This document shows positions 1 to 8,065 of a DNA stretch of 31,213 nt, piece by piece. How positions within the stretch are numbered: position 1 is the first letter of the stretch; each line of letters begins with the position of its first letter. The translations under genes were made by a program, and so were the position numbers. The notes under the pieces are model-generated. The model searched no databases. It was given only the letters and a program-made list of their open reading frames with translations, and had not been told where the DNA came from. The stretch comes from an uncultured Clostridia bacterium (GTDB lineage: Bacteria > Bacillota > Clostridia > Oscillospirales > Oscillospiraceae). The DNA lies in NCBI GenBank assembly GCA_937892865.1, contig CALBJG010000012.1, forward strand, positions 1 to 31,213, read 5' to 3'.

Positions 1-1
1 T

Positions 2-1882
2 ATGATATTAAAAATGAGAGAAGTTGAAAAGTTTATGCCCACCCCTGCAACGGAAAACAAGAGCCTTTCCATCAGCACCCGGTCCTTTATCACCGCCATA
101 TTGGTGATCTTTGCCCTGATGGTGGCAAGCTATATTCTGACCCTCATCGTACCCGGGGGCTTCTATGTCCGCATCCCCAATGCCAACGGCGATCTGATCC
201 TGGATACCAGCGCCGGCTTTACCCCCATCGACGGGGGCATTCCCTTCCATAAGTGGCTGCTGTCCCCCGTTCTTGTCCTGGGAGCTTCCGGAAACGGAAC
301 CCTCATTGCAGTCATTGCCTTCCTGCTGGTCATCGGCGGTGTGTTCAATGCCCTGGACCGGTGCGGTCTGATGGAATATATGCTCAGCAAAACTGCCCAC
401 CGCTTCCGTGCCGTCCGGTACCGGCTGATGGCAGTGGTCTCCCTGCTGTTCATGGCCATGGGCGCCATGATCGGCTCCTTTGAGGAGTGTGTGCCTCTGG
501 TGCCCATCGCGGTGGCATTGTCCGTCAGTCTGGGCTGGGATGCCCTGACGGGCGTTGGTATGAGCCTGCTGGCAGCAGGCTGCGGCTTTGCCTCCGGTGT
601 GTGCAATCCCTTTACGGTGGGTGTGGCCCAGCAGCTGGCGGGGCTTCCCATGTTCTCCGGTATGTGGCTGCGGTTTCTGTCCTTTGCGGCCATCTATGCG
701 CTGCTGATCCTCTTCCTCCGCCGCCACGCAAGGAAGATCCAGCGGCCTCTGGATGAAAAGGAAGCGGTCTTTGCCCCCGATCCCCGGATGGACAGGGCCC
801 TTGGCTGCTTCGTCTGCATTCTGGGTGCGGGCATTGCGCTGGTGCTCTGCTCCGGATTTATCACCGCGCTGCAGGACTATACCATGATCATCGTGGCTGT
901 GATGTTCCTGGCGGCAGGTATCAGCGCCAGCCTTGTTTCCGGCATGACCGGGAAAAACCTGGGAAAGACCTTCCTGCAGGGACTGGGCAGCATCTTCCCT
1001 GCGGTGCTGATGATCCTCATGGCCTCCTCCATCAAGTACACGCTGGAGGAAGCCAGAATTCTCGACACCATTTTGCATCAGGCGGTGCTGCTGGCAGAGC
1101 AGCTTCCCAAATGGGCGGTGATCCTGTTCATCTACGGCATCGTGCTGGTGATCGCGGCGATGAACCGGCTGATCTTCTGTTTTGAAACCAATACCGTTTA
1201 TTACAACATCATTCAGGTTTCCGGCATTATTATGTATGTCATCGGTCTTCTGGTCTGTCTTGCCGCCCCTGTTGTGTTCGGCGTGACCCGGTATTACAAA
1301 AACCTTTTCACCGGCGAGGGCTATCTGACCTTTACCCTGCCGGTATCCACCACACAGCACCTTTGGGTCAAATCCCTCACTGCTCTGTGCTTCAGCGTCG
1401 GTTCTCTGCTGGTGGCGCTTCTGACTGTACCCATCATCACCGCCGGAGAAGTGTGGACGGAAATTTGGCTTGCCGCTGACTATCTTTTGAAGCACATCCC
1501 CAAGGATATGGCCGGTCATATCATCGGTTGGGTCGCGGAGTTCATCGTTCTGCTGATCGTGGCGCTGTTCTATGCCCATATGCTGCTCAACTGCTGTGTC
1601 AGTGTGGGCCAGTTGTTCCGGAAAAACCGCATTCTGGCATCTGTAGGCGCATACTTTGGCTACTATGTGCTTACCCAGATATTTGGCACCATCGTTGTGC
1701 TTTTGACCTTTGCACTGGAGAACTCGCAACTGATGCGGGATATTGGACAATTTATCATCGATCATCCCAATGAAACGATCCACATCGGTCTGTGCGCAGG
1801 TATTGTTTTCTACGGGCTTATCTGTGGCGTTTTCTTCCTCATCAGCCGGTTTGTGATCCGCAAGCGGCTGAACCTGGAATAA
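2..1882 (+). CDS. Chimeric membrane protein: YfcC-like carrier N-terminus joined to ABC-2-type permease C-terminus
   Basis: This 626-residue polytopic membrane protein reads as two unrelated halves. Residues ~25-383 resemble the YfcC/DcuC-like anaerobic carrier family: a first membrane segment ending in IVPGGFY, then GSFEECVPLVPI, and CGFASGVCNPFTVGVAQ. That family normally continues for about 80-100 residues with another conserved membrane block, which is absent here. From about residue 386 the sequence instead resembles the second part of ABC-2-type permeases common in Clostridia (RYYKNLFTGEGYLTFTLPV at ~430-448, several membrane helices, ending KKRLNLE-like). The apparent switch lies near nt 1148-1166. 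The reading frame is open throughout. The start is uncertain: the first ATG is at base 2 and upstream sequence is missing; ATGs at codons 5 and 12 are alternatives and none has a clear RBS. Family assignments are from recall of conserved motifs, not a search. Confidence 0.7.
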   Translation: MILKMREVEKFMPTPATENKSLSISTRSFITAILVIFALMVASYILTLIVPGGFYVRIPNANGDLILDTSAGFTPIDGGIPFHKWLLSPVLVLGASGNGTLIAVIAFLLVIGGVFNALDRCGLMEYMLSKTAHRFRAVRYRLMAVVSLLFMAMGAMIGSFEECVPLVPIAVALSVSLGWDALTGVGMSLLAAGCGFASGVCNPFTVGVAQQLAGLPMFSGMWLRFLSFAAIYALLILFLRRHARKIQRPLDEKEAVFAPDPRMDRALGCFVCILGAGIALVLCSGFITALQDYTMIIVAVMFLAAGISASLVSGMTGKNLGKTFLQGLGSIFPAVLMILMASSIKYTLEEARILDTILHQAVLLAEQLPKWAVILFIYGIVLVIAAMNRLIFCFETNTVYYNIIQVSGIIMYVIGLLVCLAAPVVFGVTRYYKNLFTGEGYLTFTLPVSTTQHLWVKSLTALCFSVGSLLVALLTVPIITAGEVWTEIWLAADYLLKHIPKDMAGHIIGWVAEFIVLLIVALFYAHMLLNCCVSVGQLFRKNRILASVGAYFGYYVLTQIFGTIVVLLTFALENSQLMRDIGQFIIDHPNETIHIGLCAGIVFYGLICGVFFLISRFVIRKRLNLE

Positions 1883-1895
1883 GGAGGGTATGTTT

Positions 1896-2621
1896 ATGAA
1901 AAACACTTGGAAACGGCTTCTTGCCGCAGCGCTGTGTCTTTTCCTGCTGATCCCCCTGGCCGGCTGTGATGCCCTGGACGAAATGCGGAAAGACCAGGCA
2001 TTTATTCAGGATGACGGTACGATCCTTTGGAACGGCAATGTTTATAAACTGCTGCCGGAAAATAAGTACTTCCAGCCTATGATCACCGGAGAGCGCTCTC
2101 TGTCCCTGACAGGGAAAGATGTGCCGGTACTGCTCAGCGACACATTTGTCCTGACTTATATGGGCATTGATGAAGCGGAAACGCTGATCGACGTTTACGG
2201 CGAGCAAACCTATTACTGCCGGGCAGATCAGTATGACGCGTTAAGCGCCCGGTTATCAGAACCCTTTGCCGTGGAAGAACTTTGTTTCCAGTACGGTTAC
2301 TATGACTACGGCGAAGAGAAGTATATTGAAGGTTTCCACACCCTCACGTCAGCGCAAGCCCAGGCAGTGGAAGAAGTGCTTGCAAAAGAGACGCCCTGGA
2401 AGTTAGGAGAGAGCGGCGCCCATATCTCCGGTTGGACGATGATGATCCAGGAATCCAGCAAAGACCACTTGATGCGCCGGGATCGGGCGCAGTTGGTGGT
2501 GGAAGGCTTAAGCGCATATCTGACGGTGGAAATGGGAACTGAAACTTATGTTTACACCATTCCGGATAATCTCCGCCCCATCTTCATTGAAATGAGCAAT
2601 CTGTACGATAATGTTTGGTAA
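1896..2621 (+). CDS. Predicted lipoprotein of unknown function
   Basis: A 241-residue exported protein. It has a basic N-terminus (MKNTWKRLL), a hydrophobic core and a lipobox LAGC with the lipidated Cys at residue 24, so it should be anchored on the outer face of the cytoplasmic membrane. The mature part has no motif I recognise; it contains a DDGTILWNGNVYKLLP stretch of the kind seen in small Clostridia lipoproteins. The ATG at 1896 is preferred to the in-frame ATG at 1890, because AAGGAGGG (1881-1888) is only 1-2 bases from 1890 but about 8 from 1896. It begins 13 bases after the transporter ORF stops and is followed by a strong terminator, so the two probably share a transcript. Its original partner may have been the ABC permease whose C-terminal half is preserved upstream. 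Confidence 0.8.
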   Translation: MKNTWKRLLAAALCLFLLIPLAGCDALDEMRKDQAFIQDDGTILWNGNVYKLLPENKYFQPMITGERSLSLTGKDVPVLLSDTFVLTYMGIDEAETLIDVYGEQTYYCRADQYDALSARLSEPFAVEELCFQYGYYDYGEEKYIEGFHTLTSAQAQAVEEVLAKETPWKLGESGAHISGWTMMIQESSKDHLMRRDRAQLVVEGLSAYLTVEMGTETYVYTIPDNLRPIFIEMSNLYDNVW

Positions 2622-2627
2622 AGCAAA

Positions 2628-2659
2628 CCCCCGGTTCGAAAGAACCGGGGGTATTTTTT
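2628..2659 (+). terminator. Intrinsic terminator after the lipoprotein gene
   Basis: Perfect 10-bp stem CCCCCGGTTC / GAACCGGGGG with a GAAA tetraloop (2638-2641), followed by TATTTTTT. It lies seven bases after the lipoprotein stop codon and separates it from the convergent yfbR-like gene. Confidence 0.92.
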
Positions 2660-3233
2660 ACAGTTGGTCGATATTTAAGGAGAATGCCGGGAGGCAGTTT
2701 TCAATAAACCAGTCGAGTTCCGGCATCGCCATTTTTTTCATAGCCTCCATTGTCAGCACCGCCGCGGAATCAAATTCCGTGTTGCCGGCTTTCTGCTCTT
2801 CGATACACTTGATATAGGCAGAAAGTTTATCCGCCGCTTTGACAATGGGGGTCACATCCGGGTCGTCTTCCAGCACCAGGTGTTCGTAACTTTCCCGCAG
2901 CGCCGGGGGCAGCATATTCAAGATCCGCTCCCCTGCGATCCGTTCCACCTGCTTATAGGCGGTTTTGATATCCGGGTTGTAGTACTTGATGGGGGTAGGC
3001 AGGTCGCCGGTGAGGATCTCCGATGCATCGTGGTACAAGGCAGCCACTGCGCATTTATCCGGATCCGGACCGGTCAAGTTCAGCACATCCCGGCGGATCA
3101 GCGCCAGGGCGTGGGCCAGCACCGCCACCTGGTGGCTGTGCTCCTGGATATTTTCAGAAAAAGTATTGCGCATCAAACCCCAGCGGGTGATATAGCGCAT
3201 TCTGCCCAGCAGGGCGTAAAATTCATTTGCCAT
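2658..3233 (-). CDS. yfbR: HD-domain 5'-deoxynucleotidase, YfbR-like
   Basis: A 191-residue HD-superfamily phosphohydrolase resembling YfbR, which removes the 5'-phosphate from deoxynucleoside monophosphates in the cytoplasm. Visible residues in the expected order are RW at 17-18, His32 in EHSHQ, the HD pair at 68-69 (YHDASEIL), Glu72, Asp77 in GDLPTP, and Asp135 in AADK. Length matches the family (about 190-200). Start: ATG at 3233 with GAGGAG about seven bases upstream. It overlaps the end of the HAD phosphatase gene by 11 bases, so it is the last gene of the dnaD-dnaC-HAD-yfbR operon and likely translationally coupled. Related HD nucleotidases of different substrate range cannot be excluded. 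Confidence 0.88.
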   Translation of the reverse strand: MANEFYALLGRMRYITRWGLMRNTFSENIQEHSHQVAVLAHALALIRRDVLNLTGPDPDKCAVAALYHDASEILTGDLPTPIKYYNPDIKTAYKQVERIAGERILNMLPPALRESYEHLVLEDDPDVTPIVKAADKLSAYIKCIEEQKAGNTEFDSAAVLTMEAMKKMAMPELDWFIENCLPAFSLNIDQL

Positions 3234-3870
3234 TCAGGATCTCCTCTATCATTTTTGGCATATCCAAAGGATCGTCACAAAGATTTTCTGCGCCGGCAGA
3301 GAGCAACTGCTCCCGGGTGCGGAAGCCCCAGGTCACGCTCAGGCAGGAAACCCCTGCGTTTTTCGCCGTGAGAATGTCCACTTCCGTATCTCCCACATAG
3401 ACGCACTTGTCAACGCCGATGGCAGCCATTGCCTTGTAAAGCATATCCGCTGCCGGTTTCCGGGGACAGCCCGGTTCTTCCCCAATGGCGTAGATGTCCC
3501 CAAACTGGGCTTTGCACAGTGGCACTGCCGCCCCGTGGGGCTTATTGGTGACGATCGCCAGGGGGTATTTTTTGGAAAGTTCTGCCAGTGCCGGCAAAAC
3601 GCCGCTATACGGACCGGTTTTAATGTTGCTGTGGGCGCGGTAATAGGGTTGGTAAAATGCCAGCGCCTCTTCCGGGTCCGGATCGGTATCCTTACCGGGC
3701 AGGGACATTTTGATCAGGTGCAGCGCGCCGTTTCCCAAAAATGCGCTGATCTCTGCTTGTGTCCGGGGAGGACAGCCATAGTGGGCAAGGGTATAATTGA
3801 CCGAATCCGTCAGATCACCCAGGGTGTCCAGCAATGTGCCGTCCAGGTCAAACAAAATGCCCCAACTCAT
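3223..3870 (-). CDS. HAD-family phosphatase, phosphoglycolate-phosphatase-like
   Basis: A 215-residue haloacid-dehalogenase-type hydrolase. Motif I is FDLDGTLLDT with nucleophile Asp8 and acid/base Asp10; motif II is the Thr in AIVTNKP; motif III is the Lys of CPRKP; motif IV is GDTEVDI. The helical cap between motif I and II fits the Gph/PpaX-like subclass. Such enzymes dephosphorylate small cytosolic phosphates (phosphoglycolate, pyrophosphate, nucleotides); substrate cannot be fixed from sequence. The start ATG at 3870 overlaps the stop of the upstream dnaC-like gene (ATGA), and its end overlaps yfbR. Placement beside a nucleotidase suggests housekeeping of phosphorylated metabolites. Confidence 0.85.
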   Translation of the reverse strand: MSWGILFDLDGTLLDTLGDLTDSVNYTLAHYGCPPRTQAEISAFLGNGALHLIKMSLPGKDTDPDPEEALAFYQPYYRAHSNIKTGPYSGVLPALAELSKKYPLAIVTNKPHGAAVPLCKAQFGDIYAIGEEPGCPRKPAADMLYKAMAAIGVDKCVYVGDTEVDILTAKNAGVSCLSVTWGFRTREQLLSAGAENLCDDPLDMPKMIEEILNGK

Positions 3871-4856
3871 ACCAGCGCACCTGTATTTTTCAGCACACGG
3901 ATATCCTCACCCACAAAGGTCAGATTCTTAAAGCCACCCTGCAAACGGGAAGCGATCTGGGGGGAATACCGCTGGGCGATCTCCTCAATGTTCAAATTGG
4001 TGGAGATGATCATACTTTTATTGTTCAAAAGCCGGTCATTGATCAGGCTGTAAAGGGCAGCCGTGACGAAATTGCCGGGCATTTCCGTACCCAGATCATC
4101 GATGATCAGCAGGTCGCAATCGTTGTACTTTTGGGTCTCTTCCCGGCAATCCTCATCGGATTGAAACCGTGCTTTTTCCAGTTTGCCGATCAAATGGGGG
4201 GCGCTTTCGTAGGCGATGCTGTAACCCTGCAAAGCCACTTCATTGGCAATGCAAGCAGAGAGAAATGTCTTGCCCAGACCGGTATTGCCTATGAACAGCA
4301 AATTGCCGCTGTCCAGAGAGAAATTCTCCGCATAGCGCCGACAGTAGTCGTAAACTTTTCCCATAATGAGCCGGGGGCTTGCCCCGTAACGGCTGTCTGT
4401 TTTGGCAGAGTAATAGTCCAGGCGGAAAGTATCAAACCGCTCTGCGCCGCTGGTCAAACGGGAGATCTCCAGCCGCTGTTCCTGGCGGCAGAGAGATTCC
4501 AGGCAGTGGCACATAGCGCTGCCCACATAGCCGTTGCCGCCGCAGTTTTCACAGATGGGCGAATCGTCCAAAAAGCCCTTGGGAAAATTCTCTGCGATCA
4601 GCGCCGCCCGCTCCTGCTGGAGGGCAAGATTGGCAGTTTTCACTTGTTCCATAGCATCCCGGGCATCCTGACCCTGGACGAATACCGTCTGGGCTGCCAG
4701 CGCCATACTTTTACGCAGATCCATATCGATCTGCCGCAGACGGGGCAGGCTGCGATACGCCTCGTACAGCCGTTGTTGATACAAAGATTCTTTATCCGCT
4801 TTTTCCTGCGCTAGGCGGGCTCTTGCCCGACGCACCACTTGCGCGCTGTATGGCAT
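3867..4856 (-). CDS. dnaC: DnaC/DnaI-type replicative helicase loader ATPase
   Basis: A 329-residue AAA+ ATPase of the DnaC/DnaI family, expected to load the replicative helicase at origins or restart forks. The N-terminal ~100 residues are helical and charged, followed by a small zinc-binding motif (Cys102, Cys105, Cys116, Cys118; CENCGG...CHC) as in Gram-positive DnaI-like loaders. The ATPase core shows Walker A GNTGLGKT (190-197), Walker B LLIIDDLG (249-256), sensor I STN (285-287) and an arginine-finger candidate at Arg304 in SRLQG. It follows the DnaD-like gene directly (stop and start are three bases apart) and overlaps the HAD gene by ATGA. The symbol is given by family; dnaI would be equally appropriate. 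Confidence 0.9.
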   Translation of the reverse strand: MPYSAQVVRRARARLAQEKADKESLYQQRLYEAYRSLPRLRQIDMDLRKSMALAAQTVFVQGQDARDAMEQVKTANLALQQERAALIAENFPKGFLDDSPICENCGGNGYVGSAMCHCLESLCRQEQRLEISRLTSGAERFDTFRLDYYSAKTDSRYGASPRLIMGKVYDYCRRYAENFSLDSGNLLFIGNTGLGKTFLSACIANEVALQGYSIAYESAPHLIGKLEKARFQSDEDCREETQKYNDCDLLIIDDLGTEMPGNFVTAALYSLINDRLLNNKSMIISTNLNIEEIAQRYSPQIASRLQGGFKNLTFVGEDIRVLKNTGALV

Positions 4857-4859
4857 CTG

Positions 4860-5741
4860 TTAATCCTCCTTCAGCATCCGCTGGATGGCATCCAGCTCCG
4901 CTTGTCCCAATTTTCCGGTAGCGCCCTTGGGAACTGCCGGTTTTTTATCGCCCCGTTTGATCTCCTCCGGGGTATGGAGACCCGCTTCGTGCCAGCGGGT
5001 AACGATCCGGTTCATATACGCCCAGTTTCTGCCGCCGGAATTGGTGCAGGTACGGTCATAGGCGATCGCCAGCGCTTCCGGTCCGAAGCCCATTTCGATC
5101 CACTGGCGGGCATATTTTTCCTCACCGGGGGTCAGATTTCTGCCCCGGATATCCATCGCCCGCATCACTTCCCCGATTTGGGAGCGGCGCATATTCTGCG
5201 CCTGGATATAGGCGGCGGCTTCTTCCATGGTATCAATACCCTGCTCTGCCCAGGCGTAGGCTTCCTTTTCGATGGTACGCAAAGAGGGGTTTCGGAGATT
5301 GCCCTTTTGCCGCGCCCGTTCTTTACAGTAGCACACCAGCATGGAGACCACTTCTCCGGACATTCCTAAATAGCGGACAAAGCCCAGCAGGATCTTCAGT
5401 TCTTCGGTGTTCAGCGTTCTGCCCATCAAACTTTGGATCTCACCGTAAAGGCTGCGGAAATCCGTATCCGTATCCATTGCCCGGATCACGTCCCGCTCAG
5501 AATAATTGGGCCGCTCACCGGAGACGACAATGCGCTGTTTCTCCTCCTGCCAAAGACCCAGTTGCCGCAGAGTAGCGGCGGCGATGGACAGCCGGGAATT
5601 GCTCATATGGAGCGCCGCCTCGGCAGAGTCCATAGGATTTCCGCTGTGCAGGTATATATAAAGCAGCGCCGCGTCTGCATTGGCGGCAGCCAGCAGTTTG
5701 GCGATATGACTTTTTTCAATATGTAAGTCTTGGGTGTTCAT
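4860..5741 (-). CDS. dnaD: DnaD-domain replication initiation protein
   Basis: A 293-residue protein with an N-terminal winged-helix-like region (DAALLYIYLHSGNPMDSAEAA... then LRQLGLWQEE) and two DnaD-type domains (~85-160 and ~180-255). The second ends with the characteristic DnaD YxxxIxxWxxxG-like signature (AYMNRIVTRWHEAGLHTPEE). DnaD proteins bind DNA and act with DnaI in assembling the helicase loader complex, which agrees with the immediately downstream loader gene. The start is taken as ATG at 5741, with GAGGAAG just upstream; an in-frame TTG four codons earlier has no RBS of its own. First gene of a four-gene operon with its own promoter at 5776-5804. Confidence 0.88.
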   Translation of the reverse strand: MNTQDLHIEKSHIAKLLAAANADAALLYIYLHSGNPMDSAEAALHMSNSRLSIAAATLRQLGLWQEEKQRIVVSGERPNYSERDVIRAMDTDTDFRSLYGEIQSLMGRTLNTEELKILLGFVRYLGMSGEVVSMLVCYCKERARQKGNLRNPSLRTIEKEAYAWAEQGIDTMEEAAAYIQAQNMRRSQIGEVMRAMDIRGRNLTPGEEKYARQWIEMGFGPEALAIAYDRTCTNSGGRNWAYMNRIVTRWHEAGLHTPEEIKRGDKKPAVPKGATGKLGQAELDAIQRMLKED

Positions 5742-5775
5742 AATCTTCCTCAATCATTTTTTGTCAGTTACGGTC

Positions 5776-5804
5776 ATTATAGCACAGGTTTTTTTCGGGT
5801 ACAA
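5776..5804 (-). promoter_or_regulatory. Sigma-A-like promoter for the dnaD operon
   Basis: Reading the minus strand: -35 TTGTAC (5799-5804), 17-bp spacer, -10 TATAAT (5776-5781), 35 bases before the dnaD start codon. Confidence 0.8.
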
Positions 5805-5900
5805 CGGTTGGATAGAGAAGATTTTTGGAGAAAAAACGGGACATTTTTTGGTATTGCACAGTATATTGTGGACATTTTTATTTCAAACCACAACAGAATG

Positions 5901-5924
5901 AAAAACGCAGCCTTACGGCTGCGT
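5901..5924 (-). terminator. Intrinsic terminator after yhaN
   Basis: Stem ACGCAGCC / GGCTGCGT (5905-5912 with 5917-5924), loop of four bases, flanked by AAAAA on the plus strand, which gives a U-run on the minus transcript. It sits just after the yhaN stop codon at 5930. Confidence 0.88.
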
Positions 5925-5929
5925 TTTTC

Positions 5930-8065
5930 TTACTTTTTCAAAATCTTATTTTCCCGGTCCTGGCAGGTAAAGAGAATGATCTGCTTGGTTTCGGCTTCTT
6001 CCTGCAAAATCTTCAATGCCGATGCCAGCCGGTCATCGTCAAACCGAACAAAAGCATCGTCTAAGATCATCGGCGCGGCGGGAGATAATTCCCGGGCTAC
6101 CGCCAGACGCAATGCCAGATACATCTGGTCTACCGTTCCGTCACTGCGCCACAAGGATTTATGCAGTGTGTCTTCCCCTTGGGCGCCCACACTGACAGAA
6201 AGATCCCGCTCCAAAAGCAAGCGGTCATACCGGCTGTCGGTCAGATCGCTGAAAATTTTCTGCGCCTGCCGGCTGATCCGGGGCGCAAAACGCCGCTGCA
6301 AATCATTTGCCGCATCCGCAAGGGTCTGCTGGGCAATGGCAAGGGCGGCATAGGTATCTTCCAGTTCTTCGATCTTCTTATCCGCCTCTTCCATCTGCCG
6401 AAGCAGTTCTTCCCGGCTGCCAAAAGTCTCCATCTGACCCAGGGATTGATCCAAATTGGTCTGCAGTTGCTGCAACCGGGCGGTCACCTCCCCAAGATAC
6501 TGCTCTGTCTGTTCCCGGGTGTAAGTCAGTTCATCCGGCGCTGCCGGCTGGGCGATGGTCGCCTCCCCGGTGTCCATTGCCCCGACCAGGTCTTTTGCCC
6601 GGAGGGCATCCTCCCTTGCCCGGTTCAATGCCTGATGCTGCTTTTCCATATTTTGCCACTGTTCCTGGCAAAGAGAAAGGGTGCTTCCCTGACAGAACTG
6701 CTCGATACGGGTTTGAATATCCCGGTGGCGCTGTTCCTGCTGCTGCCGCATTTCCTGCACTTGGGCGGCATCTTGCGCATATTGGGCTTTCTCCCGGGCA
6801 AAATTCTCCGCCATCGGAACCCAATCTTCCGGAAGATAGGGCGCATATTTTCCGGCTATAGCGGCGGCTTTTTCCCGGTTTTGGCTTCGCCGGATCCGCT
6901 CATTGACAAACAGCACTGCGCCGGTCAAAAGACCCGCTGCCGCCAAAGCAAGTCCGCTCCAATGGGGGATCGCCGACAACAAAGCGGAGCAAAGTCCCAG
7001 CGCCAGGATCATATAGTCCTTGATGCCGATTTTTGTCTTTTCCCGGGCATTTTTGTATGCTTCATAGTCCGCAGTTGCCGCCTGCGCCATTGTTTTGCCG
7101 TCCATACCGGCAAAGGGCGCAGGGATCTCCGGCATCCGGGGCATTTCCGGCAGTTTTCGATCATCCAGCAGCACCGCTTCCCACTGCGCCCGCAACGCCC
7201 GGATACTTTCCAACGCCTGAACTACCCGGCTTTCATCCGGCAAGGCAACACACTTCTGCGCCAGCGCCCGGTACGCCGCTTCCGCTTTTTCTGCTTCTTC
7301 CTTTGCCGCCAGCAGTTTTTCCCGCTGTTTTCCGGCGGCGGCGTATTCCAAATGGGCTTTATGGTTGCGCAGCGCATCCCGCCTTGATCTTGCCTCTGCC
7401 TGCTGATGGCGGATCTGCGCCGCTTGCTGTGACAGCGCATCCAACTGCTCCAGTTTCGATACCAGTTGCGCCCGGTTTTCTTCTGCCTCCGGCAAAAGAC
7501 CGGTCTTATTATGCTTACAGCGGTTTTTCAGCGTTTTCAGTTTCCCTGCCAGCATATCTGCCTGACCGCTTTCATCACCGGTGGTGACAAGGGCATTGAG
7601 TCTGCTGCGCAGCGCCTCATCCTCATCCATAGGCAGATTACGCAATTTCAAAAAAGCGGTGCGGGTAAATACCGTCCGCTCGATACCCAAAAGCATAAGA
7701 CCGCAGTTGGCGGCGGTGAGTTCCGTCACCGGCAGGCCGGATTCCGTTTCATAAGCGGAAAACTCCCCGAAAGGCACTTTACCCTTGGTGCTGCGCTCGA
7801 TGGTGATATACCGGTCGCGCCAGCAAATGTCCATCCGTCCGGACATAGGCGCGCCGGACCAGGGAGCAAACCGTTCTTTTGCCGCAAGGGTGGTTTGTGT
7901 GGTGCGCTCCCGGGTATCGACACCGTAAAGCATCGCCTCAATAAAGGCGCACCAGGTACTTTTTCCCCACTCGTTGGGGGCTTGGATCACATTCAGACCC
8001 GGTTGCAGGGTCAATTTTTCGTGGTTCAGTTTGCCGAAGGTGGCTGTCATAGAAAGGATTCGCAT
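5930..8065 (-). CDS. yhaN: YhaN-like SbcC/Rad50-type AAA ATPase
   Basis: A 711-residue SMC/SbcC-like ATPase. The N-terminal half-site carries a Walker A variant APNEWGKST (29-37). Long Glu/Ala/Gln-rich coiled coils follow (~170-300 and ~400-600), interrupted by two closely spaced hydrophobic segments (~350-387), which are a hallmark of YhaN rather than SbcC. The C-terminal half-site has the signature SDGTVDQMYLALRLA (from 641) and Walker B MILDD (666-670) followed by AFVRFDDDR. With YhaO it should form a nuclease-ATPase complex acting on DNA ends, possibly membrane-associated. The yhaO stop and yhaN start overlap by one base (TAATG), indicating coupling. It ends the AraC-ymdB-yhaO-yhaN operon and is followed by a strong terminator. 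Confidence 0.85.
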   Translation of the reverse strand: MRILSMTATFGKLNHEKLTLQPGLNVIQAPNEWGKSTWCAFIEAMLYGVDTRERTTQTTLAAKERFAPWSGAPMSGRMDICWRDRYITIERSTKGKVPFGEFSAYETESGLPVTELTAANCGLMLLGIERTVFTRTAFLKLRNLPMDEDEALRSRLNALVTTGDESGQADMLAGKLKTLKNRCKHNKTGLLPEAEENRAQLVSKLEQLDALSQQAAQIRHQQAEARSRRDALRNHKAHLEYAAAGKQREKLLAAKEEAEKAEAAYRALAQKCVALPDESRVVQALESIRALRAQWEAVLLDDRKLPEMPRMPEIPAPFAGMDGKTMAQAATADYEAYKNAREKTKIGIKDYMILALGLCSALLSAIPHWSGLALAAAGLLTGAVLFVNERIRRSQNREKAAAIAGKYAPYLPEDWVPMAENFAREKAQYAQDAAQVQEMRQQQEQRHRDIQTRIEQFCQGSTLSLCQEQWQNMEKQHQALNRAREDALRAKDLVGAMDTGEATIAQPAAPDELTYTREQTEQYLGEVTARLQQLQTNLDQSLGQMETFGSREELLRQMEEADKKIEELEDTYAALAIAQQTLADAANDLQRRFAPRISRQAQKIFSDLTDSRYDRLLLERDLSVSVGAQGEDTLHKSLWRSDGTVDQMYLALRLAVARELSPAAPMILDDAFVRFDDDRLASALKILQEEAETKQIILFTCQDRENKILKK

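Noticed and set aside
8..1906. 632-codon open frame on the minus strand opposite the transporter gene
   Set aside because: It has a His/Gln/Asp-rich low-plausibility composition and mirrors the codon bias of the plus-strand membrane protein; the plus frame has clear membrane helices and family motifs.
6161..7387. 408-codon plus-strand frame opposite yhaN
   Set aside because: Antisense shadow of coiled-coil coding sequence; no family resemblance, and the minus frame carries Walker A, signature and Walker B motifs.
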